Origin: Spirochaetia bacterium UBA2205
GTDB taxonomy: Bacteria > Spirochaetota > UBA4802 > UB4802
Reading direction: 5' to 3'
Length of the DNA stretch: 64,000 bases
Assembly: GCA_002328585.1 (NCBI GenBank)
Contig: DCUV01000002.1
Span: 61,500 to 125,499 of the forward strand
Made by a program: the position numbers and the translations under genes. Of this stretch, positions 36,611 through 45,408 are shown piece by piece. The notes beneath the pieces were generated by a model. It was not told where the DNA came from. It saw only the letters and a list, made by a program, of their open reading frames with translations, and did not search any database. Each line of letters begins with the position of its first letter. Position 1 is the stretch's first letter.

Positions 36611-37648
36611 CTATTGTACCTTACAATCAAGGATATGGGTATCAAAAACAGAGCCAACAAGCAAATTGTTATTATAGCAAACTGCAACAGTTGAAGACTG
36701 GATTAAGCTCCCATCATCATAAATGACCGTCTCTTTTTTATATGAATCATTGTTAAAGGTGATTTTGATTATTTCAGAAGGAGCCAAAACATCTTCATTA
36801 AGAGAATGTCGTACAAATGTTAGTAGTTTTGGATGGCAACCAGCCCACAATATGCCTTTGTTATCAAAAGCTATATTATCAACACCAGTATTACATTCAA
36901 TAGTATATAGCAGTTTAATATTATAATCCTTCTCAATGGTATAAACTTTGATGCACCTTCCAACAGGCGAGGCAACAAATAACTTTTTATTATCCGGGCT
37001 CAGTGCAATACCGTTGGCATATTTAATATTTTTAACTTTAATAGAAAATGCAGAACCATCATACAATAAAACATAGGAACGTGATAATTGAAGATAATCT
37101 TCAAGCGATCTGCCAAAAGCTGTTCTGTTGCCATGATCATTAGTAACATAAAAAATATCTTCAGCCACCATGGCAAGATCATTTGGTGAAAACATTAGCC
37201 TCTGATTTTCAATTGATTTTATGTGGTGCAATGCATCTCCTTTTATTTCAAATTTTTCAATGAATTGCCCATGACTTCGATGATTGATAACATATAAAAA
37301 TTGTTTATTTTTTGCATTAAACAAGTCTATCCCATGTGGATGAAATTCAAAAGCAAAATTACTGCCCATCCTTTTTAGCGTTTTATGGTTTACATCATAA
37401 ATAAAAATTGATCCATTAATCTTGTTACCTTTAGCAAAAGCTCTTCGGTCATCAGATGAGATATATGCAATGCCTTTACTATAATCCATGACAATATCTT
37501 CAGGGCCAGGGATTGTACCAATTTGATTACACGAATATCTTGAGAAAGGAATGATTTTTTTAAACTCCCCCGCATCATATACTGATTTGATTATAAATGC
37601 GATAATTAATGCAATAATAACTGCTGATGTCACTATTATTTTTTTCAT
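36611..37648 (-). CDS. Paraoxonase/arylesterase-like six-bladed beta-propeller
   Basis: A 345-residue protein with an N-terminal membrane anchor or uncleaved signal (about 5-23). The propeller keeps paraoxonase-like metal-site tracts: GPEDIVMDYSKGIAYISSDD, HPHGIDLF, FSPNDLAMV, VTNDHGN, ANGIALSPDNKKLFVA and GVDNIAFD. It may hydrolyse lactones or esters in the periplasm. It is the first gene of a two-gene unit with alpha-galactosidase. The pairing suggests sugar lactone chemistry, but that is inference. Confidence 0.8.
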   Translation of the reverse strand: MKKIIVTSAVIIALIIAFIIKSVYDAGEFKKIIPFSRYSCNQIGTIPGPEDIVMDYSKGIAYISSDDRRAFAKGNKINGSIFIYDVNHKTLKRMGSNFAFEFHPHGIDLFNAKNKQFLYVINHRSHGQFIEKFEIKGDALHHIKSIENQRLMFSPNDLAMVAEDIFYVTNDHGNRTAFGRSLEDYLQLSRSYVLLYDGSAFSIKVKNIKYANGIALSPDNKKLFVASPVGRCIKVYTIEKDYNIKLLYTIECNTGVDNIAFDNKGILWAGCHPKLLTFVRHSLNEDVLAPSEIIKITFNNDSYKKETVIYDDGSLIQSSTVAVCYNNNLLVGSVFDTHILDCKVQ

Positions 37649-37748
37649 GCTGACGAAACCTCTATGAATTAGAGTAGTGTAATATAGTATCTTTCGTCAA
37701 GTATTATTACAATAATTTTTTATTGGTATATAGAAAAATTACTATCAA

Positions 37749-38459
37749 TTATTTATTGGCAATTGCCTTTTCCCATATTTTTTTTAATGCATTTTTCCAT
37801 ACATCAGTTTGCAATGCCTTACCCCTCCATGATCTCCCTTCAACAATCTTGCTTTCCAAAATTTTCCAGCCGTTATAATAATCAAACCATTCCCATTGAT
37901 ATCCCGCTTTATAGATATATTCACAATCACCAATAAAAATCAGTTTATCAGTGGCAACTGAATGATTAAATACTGTCCAGTGAGTACCCGCATAAAAGAT
38001 ATATTCAGGATCACCAATAAGCATCAATGCATTAAAGCCTTTTGTAAAATCAAACTGTTTCCAATCTAATCCCGCATGGTATATGTATTTTGCAGATTGC
38101 AACTGTACCAGTTTTGATAATCCCCTGTCATAATCAAATTGCTTCCAGAATCTTCCGGCTCTGAAAATATATTCATCATTGCCCCATTCTATTATTGCAT
38201 TGATGCCCCGTTCATAATTAAAATTTTTCCAGTATATCCCGGCATGGTAGAAGGCTTCGATATTATTATTGCTTATAAAAAAATCCATGGCGGTATCAAC
38301 ATCAAAATTTTTCCAGTCCTTGCCTGCTTTAATGATAAATTCTGAAATATTACAGTTGAGCAAATCGTCAAAATATTGCAAAGAATGAGCACTGTTTTCA
38401 ATACCTTCGCGATATATTAACTGCGCCCTGTTATAATTATTATTTATGTGCTCATCCAT
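37749..38459 (-). CDS. Protein of six 28-residue repeats, third gene of the MoxR/vWA operon
   Basis: A 236-residue soluble protein I cannot assign to a named family. From about residue 38 to 205 it holds six tandem repeats of 28-29 residues. Their consensus is (E/K)YIxxAGxxWxxFDxxxGxxxLxxxGd, for example EYIFRAGRFWKQFDYDRG and KYIYHAGLDWKQFDFTKG. Helical-repeat proteins of this kind usually bind other proteins. It starts nine bases after the metallopeptidase/vWA gene. It may be an adaptor or client of that machine. The tail is basic. Confidence 0.78.
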   Translation of the reverse strand: MDEHINNNYNRAQLIYREGIENSAHSLQYFDDLLNCNISEFIIKAGKDWKNFDVDTAMDFFISNNNIEAFYHAGIYWKNFNYERGINAIIEWGNDEYIFRAGRFWKQFDYDRGLSKLVQLQSAKYIYHAGLDWKQFDFTKGFNALMLIGDPEYIFYAGTHWTVFNHSVATDKLIFIGDCEYIYKAGYQWEWFDYYNGWKILESKIVEGRSWRGKALQTDVWKNALKKIWEKAIANK

Positions 38460-38468
38460 AGTAGCAAC

Positions 38469-39860
38469 CTAAACCATTGGTATAGCTTTCCCAAATGGTG
38501 GAACAAAAGCCTCATTCCTGCTTTTTGCAACAAGCCATAGTGTAGCTGGGTATGGTTTTAATTTGTCAATATCATAGATGTAGCCATCCGTAATGACAAG
38601 TACCATCTCATTATGGTGTTGTAAATATTCATTGAAAAACGACGAAAAAAATGTTGCCCCGCCATAGCCTGATTTTATCAGCTTCCAATCGCCCTTTTTA
38701 TATTCATACGGTTTGGTTAACCTGTTTGCACGTATCAGTGCATCACCATCTTTTACCGGTATAAAATATTCTTCATCGACACAAACAAGATACACCTTAT
38801 ATTTTCCGGTTAGATCATCAACTATGCCAAATGCTGTTTCCATGTCGTCCTTCTGCGACATCATGGAAGCTGAAATGTCGATAGCCACTGTTATTATCTC
38901 ATTTTGCTTATATGCTCTTCCTGCATTATATATTCCTTTAGCAACATAGCGTCTGTTAAATCGCGAATGGGTGTAATACCACTCATTTGAATGTGACATG
39001 TAATCGATGATACTTTTAATGTGCTGCCGGTAATGAGAACTATCGCTAAGATTTATTTTTTCTATACATGATATGATGTCCATATATGAGCGTTCAGTGG
39101 TGCACCACTCATCCTTTTTTGCATGTGCAATAACCTTATTTTTAATAGTCCGTTTAGTTGTACTTTCTTCATCAAAATAATGCACACCTGCTGGCAAAAA
39201 CTTCTGTTCATCCTTGAACATCAATTTATCATCATCGATGTGAGTGGTGGATAAATAATTTCTATAATTAAATTCATTGTTACGCTCCACTCCATCATCG
39301 GTAACTATCGCATAGCTATCATCATGCAGTAAAGCTTTTTGCTTTGTAATTTCATGGTGATTATTAATTAGCATTATTTCATCCTGTTTTTTAACAAGCC
39401 AGCGATACACATCCTCCCACACCGGGTCATGTATGCTGGTATCGGCAAAAAATTCTTGAGGGATATATGGTAACCCCTCCGGCAGTATTAATGCGGGCAC
39501 CTCCCATTGGTATTGCCCTTTATATGAAAAAAAGGTTTTACTGTGCTGCACAATAAATGTATTGATTACCATATCCTGTGCAATATTCTGCAATACAACA
39601 TCTCCTGTTTTTGACCGGTGATCATGTTCAAAGATTACATGAAGCATTTCATGCACAAGCAGCCCGGTAAATTCATCAGTAGTAATTTGCAGTAAAAACT
39701 CAGGATTGTAATACAACACCATCCGATGCGAAGCTACCAATGATAATGTTGGGATGGATTGTGTTTTTACAAATTCAACGGTTTGATAAAAATACGATGT
39801 AAACCTGCTATGATTCCATAGTTGCAAAAGGGTGGTATGTATATATGAATCCTGAACCAT
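38469..39860 (-). CDS. Metallopeptidase-like and vWA-like protein (DUF2201 type)
   Basis: A 463-residue protein in two parts. The N-terminal part has a zinc-peptidase motif HEMLHVIFEHDHR near 70, as in the putative metallopeptidase domain of DUF2201. The C-terminal part is a vWA-like domain with a MIDAS-type DISASMMSQKDD near 330 and a later ITDGYIYDID. Such proteins are encoded beside MoxR AAA+ ATPases and thought to work with them in assembling or maturing complexes. The middle region is charged and variable. The start lies two bases after the MoxR stop. Confidence 0.87.
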   Translation of the reverse strand: MVQDSYIHTTLLQLWNHSRFTSYFYQTVEFVKTQSIPTLSLVASHRMVLYYNPEFLLQITTDEFTGLLVHEMLHVIFEHDHRSKTGDVVLQNIAQDMVINTFIVQHSKTFFSYKGQYQWEVPALILPEGLPYIPQEFFADTSIHDPVWEDVYRWLVKKQDEIMLINNHHEITKQKALLHDDSYAIVTDDGVERNNEFNYRNYLSTTHIDDDKLMFKDEQKFLPAGVHYFDEESTTKRTIKNKVIAHAKKDEWCTTERSYMDIISCIEKINLSDSSHYRQHIKSIIDYMSHSNEWYYTHSRFNRRYVAKGIYNAGRAYKQNEIITVAIDISASMMSQKDDMETAFGIVDDLTGKYKVYLVCVDEEYFIPVKDGDALIRANRLTKPYEYKKGDWKLIKSGYGGATFFSSFFNEYLQHHNEMVLVITDGYIYDIDKLKPYPATLWLVAKSRNEAFVPPFGKAIPMV

Positions 39861-39862
39861 CG

Positions 39863-41020
39863 CTAAACATCAAGGAAAACCTGAATTTTTTCTAATAAAT
39901 CCTTTTTTTTGCCAGGATCATCTTCAAACTTTAACGCATCGTGTATCTGCGTAAAAATTCCACAATCACGAACAAGCGCATACATGAACGAAACCCGTAT
40001 ATCAGCGCGCGTATATGAAATAAACTGCAATACATGTAAAAGTTCTTTTTGTATATCTTCATTGAGCTTTCCATTGCTATGCAGATTGTCATTATAAAGC
40101 TTATTGAGCGCTCCGTTCAGTGCCCACATCATGTCTTCAGCAGGTACATCACCTGCAATCAGTTTCTGTAATTTTTGTTCATCACCTGCTAATATTTCCT
40201 GAGAACTTATAACGCGGGGCGAAACATATTGTAAAAGAAAATCAGTTCCCGCAACCTCGCCTATCAATGAAATAATAATTTTTTGCAAAACTTTATAGTC
40301 AGTATGCTGCAAATAATACACCAATTGTTCTTCAGTACGGAAGTTATAGGCTTTATATAATGTGTCGGATATCTGATGCCATCCGCGTGGATTAGGATTA
40401 ACATCCCTTTCATCCCACAACCGTTCAGGGTAGGTACTAATATACCGTACTACTGTGGGGTGTATTTCTTCTTCCAGTGCCCACTGTAACCAGTTTTGTG
40501 CATCAGGGATAAGATTGAATACCGCCAATCTGCCATCCAGAGCTGAATCATCAAAATCAGTGATTACGGTATTGTCAGAATCGCCCAAATTGCCTGCCAA
40601 TACTATAACCGTTTTATCCGGCAATGCGTGCTCGCCGCACATACGCTCGGTAATAATCTGGAATAAGGTTTGTATTACTGTTGGATGAGCCCTGTTGGCT
40701 TCATCTAAAAACCACAAAATGCCATGGTAGCCTTCAGGTACTTTTTCCGGTGGTATAAAACGAGGTCTGAAATATATCATACGTTGTTGGTTATTATCCG
40801 GTACGGGGTAACCACCCAGATCAACATTTTCTTTAAATGCTAAACGAGTATCAATAAATAAATAATTATGCTTATGTGCAATCTGCTGGACTATAGCTGA
40901 TTTTCCAACTCCGGGATACCCAACTATTTTAATGGCATAGTGTACCTTCCCCTGGGTTTGAAGATATCGATCCAGAATCTCGATTAATTCATTTGTTGAT
41001 ACTTCTACCGGTCGTTTCAT
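39863..41020 (-). CDS. MoxR-family AAA+ ATPase
   Basis: A 385-residue AAA+ ATPase. Walker A is GYPGVGKSAIVQQ near 35 and Walker B is WFLDEANRAHP near 105. Sensor I is in VIVLAGNLGDSDN. The alpha-helical C-terminal part is longer than in many MoxR proteins. It is the first gene of a three-gene operon with the metallopeptidase/vWA and 28-residue-repeat proteins. MoxR ATPases act as chaperones that insert metals or remodel vWA partners. The target of this set is unknown. Confidence 0.9.
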   Translation of the reverse strand: MKRPVEVSTNELIEILDRYLQTQGKVHYAIKIVGYPGVGKSAIVQQIAHKHNYLFIDTRLAFKENVDLGGYPVPDNNQQRMIYFRPRFIPPEKVPEGYHGILWFLDEANRAHPTVIQTLFQIITERMCGEHALPDKTVIVLAGNLGDSDNTVITDFDDSALDGRLAVFNLIPDAQNWLQWALEEEIHPTVVRYISTYPERLWDERDVNPNPRGWHQISDTLYKAYNFRTEEQLVYYLQHTDYKVLQKIIISLIGEVAGTDFLLQYVSPRVISSQEILAGDEQKLQKLIAGDVPAEDMMWALNGALNKLYNDNLHSNGKLNEDIQKELLHVLQFISYTRADIRVSFMYALVRDCGIFTQIHDALKFEDDPGKKKDLLEKIQVFLDV

Positions 41021-41406
41021 AGCATATTATAATACTTTAAAAAAATAATAATTTAATCGATAGTAACCTATGATATTCATTGTATCGTTGAAATGATGAT
41101 TATTCAACATTTTATTCTGTGAGCTTTCAAAAATAGAATAATACTGCGTCATACTGAAGGAGCGTTATCAACCAAAGCATCTTCTTTAAACGACACAATT
41201 CTTCGGCTTCACCTCAGAATTACATGGCACCACATTGTCATTCCGGACCTGTTCTGGAATCAAAATATCCAACGAAAATCCAGAAACCAGTTCATGATGA
41301 CGTTCAACATTCCAGAATAACACTCACATATTGTCATTGAGGCTTGACCTACAATCTGCTTTTTAACTTTCAATTCTGATAATATAATGATAGAATCCTG
41401 TATATT
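41021..41406. repeat. Spacer with dispersed repeat island D
   Basis: About 390 non-coding bases. TCATTCCGG at 41239 starts a 32-base tract (TCATTCCGGACCTGTTC and on) closely matching one at 16213. GAAACCAGTTCA near 41280 also recurs at about 16260. Other repeat-type words are TCATACTGAAGGAGCG near 41150 and ACATTCCAGAATAACA. No gene is recognisable. Confidence 0.55.
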
Positions 41407-42549
41407 TTAAATTGCTTCACCTACCGTTGCATAAACACCAATAAAATTTTTACTGAATCCAATATCCATACGTACATTCAAGTCCTGATCTTCTTTCAGT
41501 TTAAATCGCAATCCGCCTCCCCATGTATACACTACTTCATCTACTTTAAAATCATCCATCCCTGGTGCTACCTCTCCAGCTCCTGCAAATCCACAGGCAA
41601 TGAATCTTCCAAAAAGAGGCACCCGGTATTCTACCTGTGCAACCATAACATCATTATCTCTATATCTCCCTTCGTATAGTCCACGCATAAGTTTTGATCC
41701 GCCCATCATCGAGAACAGGTAAAATGGTGCTTCTCCATCGATATACCCTGTAAAAAACTGAAAAGCCAGCACATGGGAAAACAAAAATGGCTCAAAATAG
41801 CGGAAATCAAAAGTGATATTAGTGTAATTAAAATCACTTTTTATATATTCGGAATATTGTATGACGCTTAAATTTGCGTAGGTTCCACTTCGGGTATAGA
41901 TAATATCATCACGATTATCATAGTTCACAGTAAATCCTAAACCTGACACCAATCCTTCTTTTGCACCTGGCAATAGGTTTAAATCAATTAAACCCCCATC
42001 TTCAGCGTTTGTTGTTTCCCTCACATCTATATGATAAATTAATCCTGCATATAATCTATGTATGATGGCATATTCAACAATATTCTTGAATGAAAATACC
42101 CGTGATCGGAAGTATTCATTATGTTCATCAGAAGTATCCTGCCCTATTCCGTAAAATTTATCATAATAATCCATATACTGGAAATCATTTTTTATATGGA
42201 ATCTATCCCGGTAAAAATAGAATTCCGGTAACACTTGAAACATAAACTGCTTGTTTTGTGTTTGAGTAAGTGAAACTTCTAATGTTGTTGGCCTCAGTTT
42301 TATGGGTGGTATATTCATGATAATGTCTTGAAAATATGTCCTGAAAACAATACCGCCAGCCAATTGTGTTTCAGGTTTATAATTTATATAAGGTATAACG
42401 AACCAATCATTTTTATTAATGACAAATACATCCTGTAAAGGTTCGCCGCCAAAACTTCCTTTTTGCTCATAGTTAGCATATACATTGACATGACAGAGTA
42501 TGACGATAGACAATAAACAAATTATTTGCAGATAATAACGCACTGTCAC
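41407..42549 (-). CDS. Omp85/D15-type outer-membrane barrel without POTRA domains
   Basis: A 380-residue protein with a signal peptide (about 1-25, ending VNVYANYEQ). The rest is beta-rich and matches the bacterial surface-antigen (BamA/TamA C-terminal) barrel. The family feature GGSKLMRGLYEGRYRDNDVMVAQVEYR (residues about 280-307) is present. Strand-rich tracts such as SYDNRDDIIYTRSGTY-like GFTVNYDNRDDIIYTRSG precede it. The usual POTRA repeats are missing, so it is not BamA itself. It may be a transport or assembly barrel. It is 59 bases from the permease gene. Confidence 0.82.
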   Translation of the reverse strand: MTVRYYLQIICLLSIVILCHVNVYANYEQKGSFGGEPLQDVFVINKNDWFVIPYINYKPETQLAGGIVFRTYFQDIIMNIPPIKLRPTTLEVSLTQTQNKQFMFQVLPEFYFYRDRFHIKNDFQYMDYYDKFYGIGQDTSDEHNEYFRSRVFSFKNIVEYAIIHRLYAGLIYHIDVRETTNAEDGGLIDLNLLPGAKEGLVSGLGFTVNYDNRDDIIYTRSGTYANLSVIQYSEYIKSDFNYTNITFDFRYFEPFLFSHVLAFQFFTGYIDGEAPFYLFSMMGGSKLMRGLYEGRYRDNDVMVAQVEYRVPLFGRFIACGFAGAGEVAPGMDDFKVDEVVYTWGGGLRFKLKEDQDLNVRMDIGFSKNFIGVYATVGEAI

Positions 42550-42608
42550 TCTCCCGATAGCGATATCCTGTTAATTAAAACTTTTTAAATAATATTTTGA
42601 CATAATAA

Positions 42609-44009
42609 CTAGTATGGAGCTTCATTTTTACTTTTCCCTGTAGATTTATACCAGTAATAGAGCAGTCCTGATAATGTAAAAATTATGCCCAGAAGAGATG
42701 GTGCAAATGCAGTTATAAGTGTTATAACTAAATATACTACATAGAATGAAATTACCAGTATAACCGTAACAGGATAACCCCATGCTTTAAACGGTCGTAC
42801 AATGCCGGGATATTTTTTCCGCAAAACAATTACGCTACCTAATGTCAAAATATTGAAAATTGTTCCGGTAGCCGAGAAATAATCAATAACAGCTTTATAT
42901 GAATCTTTATACATAGATGCAAAAATAACAAGTATACATGCCCATATCCCCTGTACAATTATTGCATTATTAGGGGTTTTATATTTGGGATGAACCGTAG
43001 AACAAACCTTAAAAAAAAGATTATCAGATGCCATGGCATGCCAGGTCCTGGCTTTCACCATTATCTGGGTGCCAACATTTCCAAAAGTGTTTATGATGAC
43101 TGCATACGCTACAATCAATGCTCCAATGGCACCCAATGCATTTTGCAATGCATCAACAGCAATCCACTTTGACTGAGAAAAAAACCTAACCGGCACCTGA
43201 AAAAGATATGCTGCATTAGTACTTGCATATAAAATAAGTACACATGCGATACCAACCAACAATGATAAAGGTAGATTTTTACGGGGATTTTTAACCTCTT
43301 CTGCAACATACGTAGCACCTTCCCATCCACTGAAGGCAAAAAATGCATATCGGAGTGCAGCACCTATTCCCAATATATGTGCCAATGTAAAACTTTCCGG
43401 TACAAGGGGGTGATAAAAATTTTGAATGTTGCCATTATTGGTAAAGCAAGCAACAACAATATATCCCAGTGCTACTATTTTTGAAGAACTTATTATTATC
43501 TGGACAACACCGCTTAATTTGACACCAAAACAATTAATGAAAGTATGAAAAACAATGACAAGAAGCGCCAGCATTACAACAACTGCATGGGATAGCACAA
43601 CACCAGAAACAAGAGTAATTGAAGCAACTGTATATTCAGCAAAAACTAAAGCAACCGCTGTTATAGCACCTGTTTCAGAAACAAAGAACATAGCCCATCC
43701 CCGTAAAAATGCAATTAATGGACCATATGCTTCTTTTAAATAAACATAGGGACCTCCCGAGCGTGGCATCATTGCAACCAGTTCGGCATAGCAGATAGCT
43801 GCAAAAATGGTAATGACAGCACCAATAATCCATACACTGCCAAAAAGCAATGTAGAGCCAACCAGAGCCATAATTGGACCTGGTGTGCGAAATATTCCTG
43901 AGCCTATGATACGGCTAATAACAATAGCAATAGCTGATGGTAATCCTAATTGACGTGATAACGTAGTATCTTCAGAAAAATTTTTACTTTCTATAGGGAG
44001 ATTTTGCAT
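42609..44009 (-). CDS. APC-superfamily amino acid permease
   Basis: A 466-residue inner-membrane transporter with about twelve hydrophobic helices. The first helix carries the substrate-binding GSGIF motif in ISRIIGSGIFRTPGP. The tracts GWEGATYVAEEVKNPRKNLP and RSGGPYVYLKEAYG are typical of the LAT/APC group. It likely imports or exchanges amino acids; the specificity is unknown. It starts five bases after the TusA-DUF3343 gene, at the end of that unit. Confidence 0.92.
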   Translation of the reverse strand: MQNLPIESKNFSEDTTLSRQLGLPSAIAIVISRIIGSGIFRTPGPIMALVGSTLLFGSVWIIGAVITIFAAICYAELVAMMPRSGGPYVYLKEAYGPLIAFLRGWAMFFVSETGAITAVALVFAEYTVASITLVSGVVLSHAVVVMLALLVIVFHTFINCFGVKLSGVVQIIISSSKIVALGYIVVACFTNNGNIQNFYHPLVPESFTLAHILGIGAALRYAFFAFSGWEGATYVAEEVKNPRKNLPLSLLVGIACVLILYASTNAAYLFQVPVRFFSQSKWIAVDALQNALGAIGALIVAYAVIINTFGNVGTQIMVKARTWHAMASDNLFFKVCSTVHPKYKTPNNAIIVQGIWACILVIFASMYKDSYKAVIDYFSATGTIFNILTLGSVIVLRKKYPGIVRPFKAWGYPVTVILVISFYVVYLVITLITAFAPSLLGIIFTLSGLLYYWYKSTGKSKNEAPY

Positions 44010-44014
44010 CTATA

Positions 44015-44623
44015 TTATCTTGTAAGCGGTTTATATGTATAGTTTTGTCTTATATAAATATTTTCAACCTTAAATTGATTTTTTTGGAGTATAGCAAATA
44101 AATCATTTGCTTGTTTTTCTGAAGAAACACCCATGACAACACCACAATGACTGGTTATATCGTCTGGAACTGGTAACAATGCGCAGGTAATTTTGTTATT
44201 ACTATCTTCAAGCCACTGATGAGCCCGTATCCCTTCAGCAACAGACACAAACGTTAGAAGACACATAGCTGCATCCGGTTTAAATAGTGAAATAAATAGT
44301 TTCTTAATATGTAACCGTATACCTAATAGGATAAAACGTATAAAATCAATTATATTTTGAGGTTTATACCCTTTACCTTTAATAATTTCCATCCGTATAA
44401 CAGACTTATCTATTACAAAATCATATAAAATATTACCAGTTTCAAGACACCATTGTTCTATATCTTTGTGTATTGTTTCATCATCTGATAGTATCTCAAC
44501 ATTTTGTCCCGTGTTTATAGTATTAAACGTTTTGGCAATCATAGCCAAGGATATAGGGCAACTATAGCCTCTTATATCCACAATCATTTTTGTATTATCT
44601 TTCATATCCATAAGAGCTTGCAT
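44015..44623 (-). CDS. TusA-like and DUF3343 fusion protein
   Basis: A 202-residue protein. Residues about 10-85 are a TusA/SirA-like sulfur carrier, with the Cys in GYSCPISLAMIA. The last 75 residues resemble DUF3343 (TFVSVAEGIRAHQWLED, LLPVPDDITSHCGVVMGV), a family often beside TusA and YedF-like genes. A Cys in SHCGVV could accept the sulfur (or selenium). A start at a later in-frame ATG is possible. It lies between mtgA and the permease, with short gaps on both sides. Confidence 0.8.
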   Translation of the reverse strand: MQALMDMKDNTKMIVDIRGYSCPISLAMIAKTFNTINTGQNVEILSDDETIHKDIEQWCLETGNILYDFVIDKSVIRMEIIKGKGYKPQNIIDFIRFILLGIRLHIKKLFISLFKPDAAMCLLTFVSVAEGIRAHQWLEDSNNKITCALLPVPDDITSHCGVVMGVSSEKQANDLFAILQKNQFKVENIYIRQNYTYKPLTR

Positions 44624-44634
44624 GGTGTAATTTT

Positions 44635-45408
44635 TTACTGGGTTATAGCATACTGCCTCATACTTTTATATTTAGTGTAGGTATAGTATCTAAACTTCAA
44701 TATATAATATCGATTGGTTATAAGTTTTGAACCTTTAAACTTATATGGGGAATAAATAATTGGATTTGCAAGTATAGCCAGCAGACGAGATTTTTCATCA
44801 TTACGTAAATTGTGAATATTTCTTCCAAAATAATAATACGATGCATTTTTTATGCCAAATAAACCCTTTCCCCATTCGCAATAATTAAGATACAATTCAA
44901 AAATTCTGTCTTTGTCTAATAATAGTTCCATCTCTAAAGCTATAATTAATTCAGCATATTTTCTGATCATTGACTTTACTGGTAATAAAAACAACGTTCG
45001 TGCCAACTGTTGTGTAATGGTACTGGCTCCATACATCCTATAACCAACCTTATAATTAATGATAAGAGCTCGTTTAATTGCTTCTATATCAATACCATTA
45101 TGTTTATAAAATTTATAATCTTCAATTGAGATTACCATTTTCTTTATATCATCAGGTATTTTATTAAAGGGTATACATTGCACTGGTTTTACTGTATAAT
45201 TGTTTATATATGCCCGATAGTACATCAATGGAGTGTTTGAAGGATTATGTTTGTCATAATACATAATTATTGATCCCATCAACACAACAAAGGCAATATG
45301 AATAACTATCGCCACTTTTATGATTTTTTTAATAGTAGTTAAACGTGTATGATTTTCGTAATAACAGTTACTTTGATTACTCCAGCGTTTTAAACGCCCA
45401 TACATCAT
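44635..45408 (-). CDS. mtgA: Monofunctional peptidoglycan glycosyltransferase
   Basis: A 257-residue GT51 enzyme that polymerises lipid II. A hydrophobic anchor (KVAIVIHIAFVVLMGSIIMYY) precedes the catalytic domain with the Glu in SIEDYKFYKHNGID and the motifs GASTITQQLARTLFL and ELYLNYCEWGKGLFG. No transpeptidase domain follows, hence MtgA. The start at 45408 has AGGA upstream and gives a 32-base overlap with the Kelch gene; an alternative start at 45435 gives a longer overlap. Confidence 0.9.
   Translation of the reverse strand: MMYGRLKRWSNQSNCYYENHTRLTTIKKIIKVAIVIHIAFVVLMGSIIMYYDKHNPSNTPLMYYRAYINNYTVKPVQCIPFNKIPDDIKKMVISIEDYKFYKHNGIDIEAIKRALIINYKVGYRMYGASTITQQLARTLFLLPVKSMIRKYAELIIALEMELLLDKDRIFELYLNYCEWGKGLFGIKNASYYYFGRNIHNLRNDEKSRLLAILANPIIYSPYKFKGSKLITNRYYILKFRYYTYTKYKSMRQYAITQ

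Noticed and set aside
41407..42549. Calling the Omp85-type barrel BamA
   Set aside because: It lacks the POTRA domains and is far too short.
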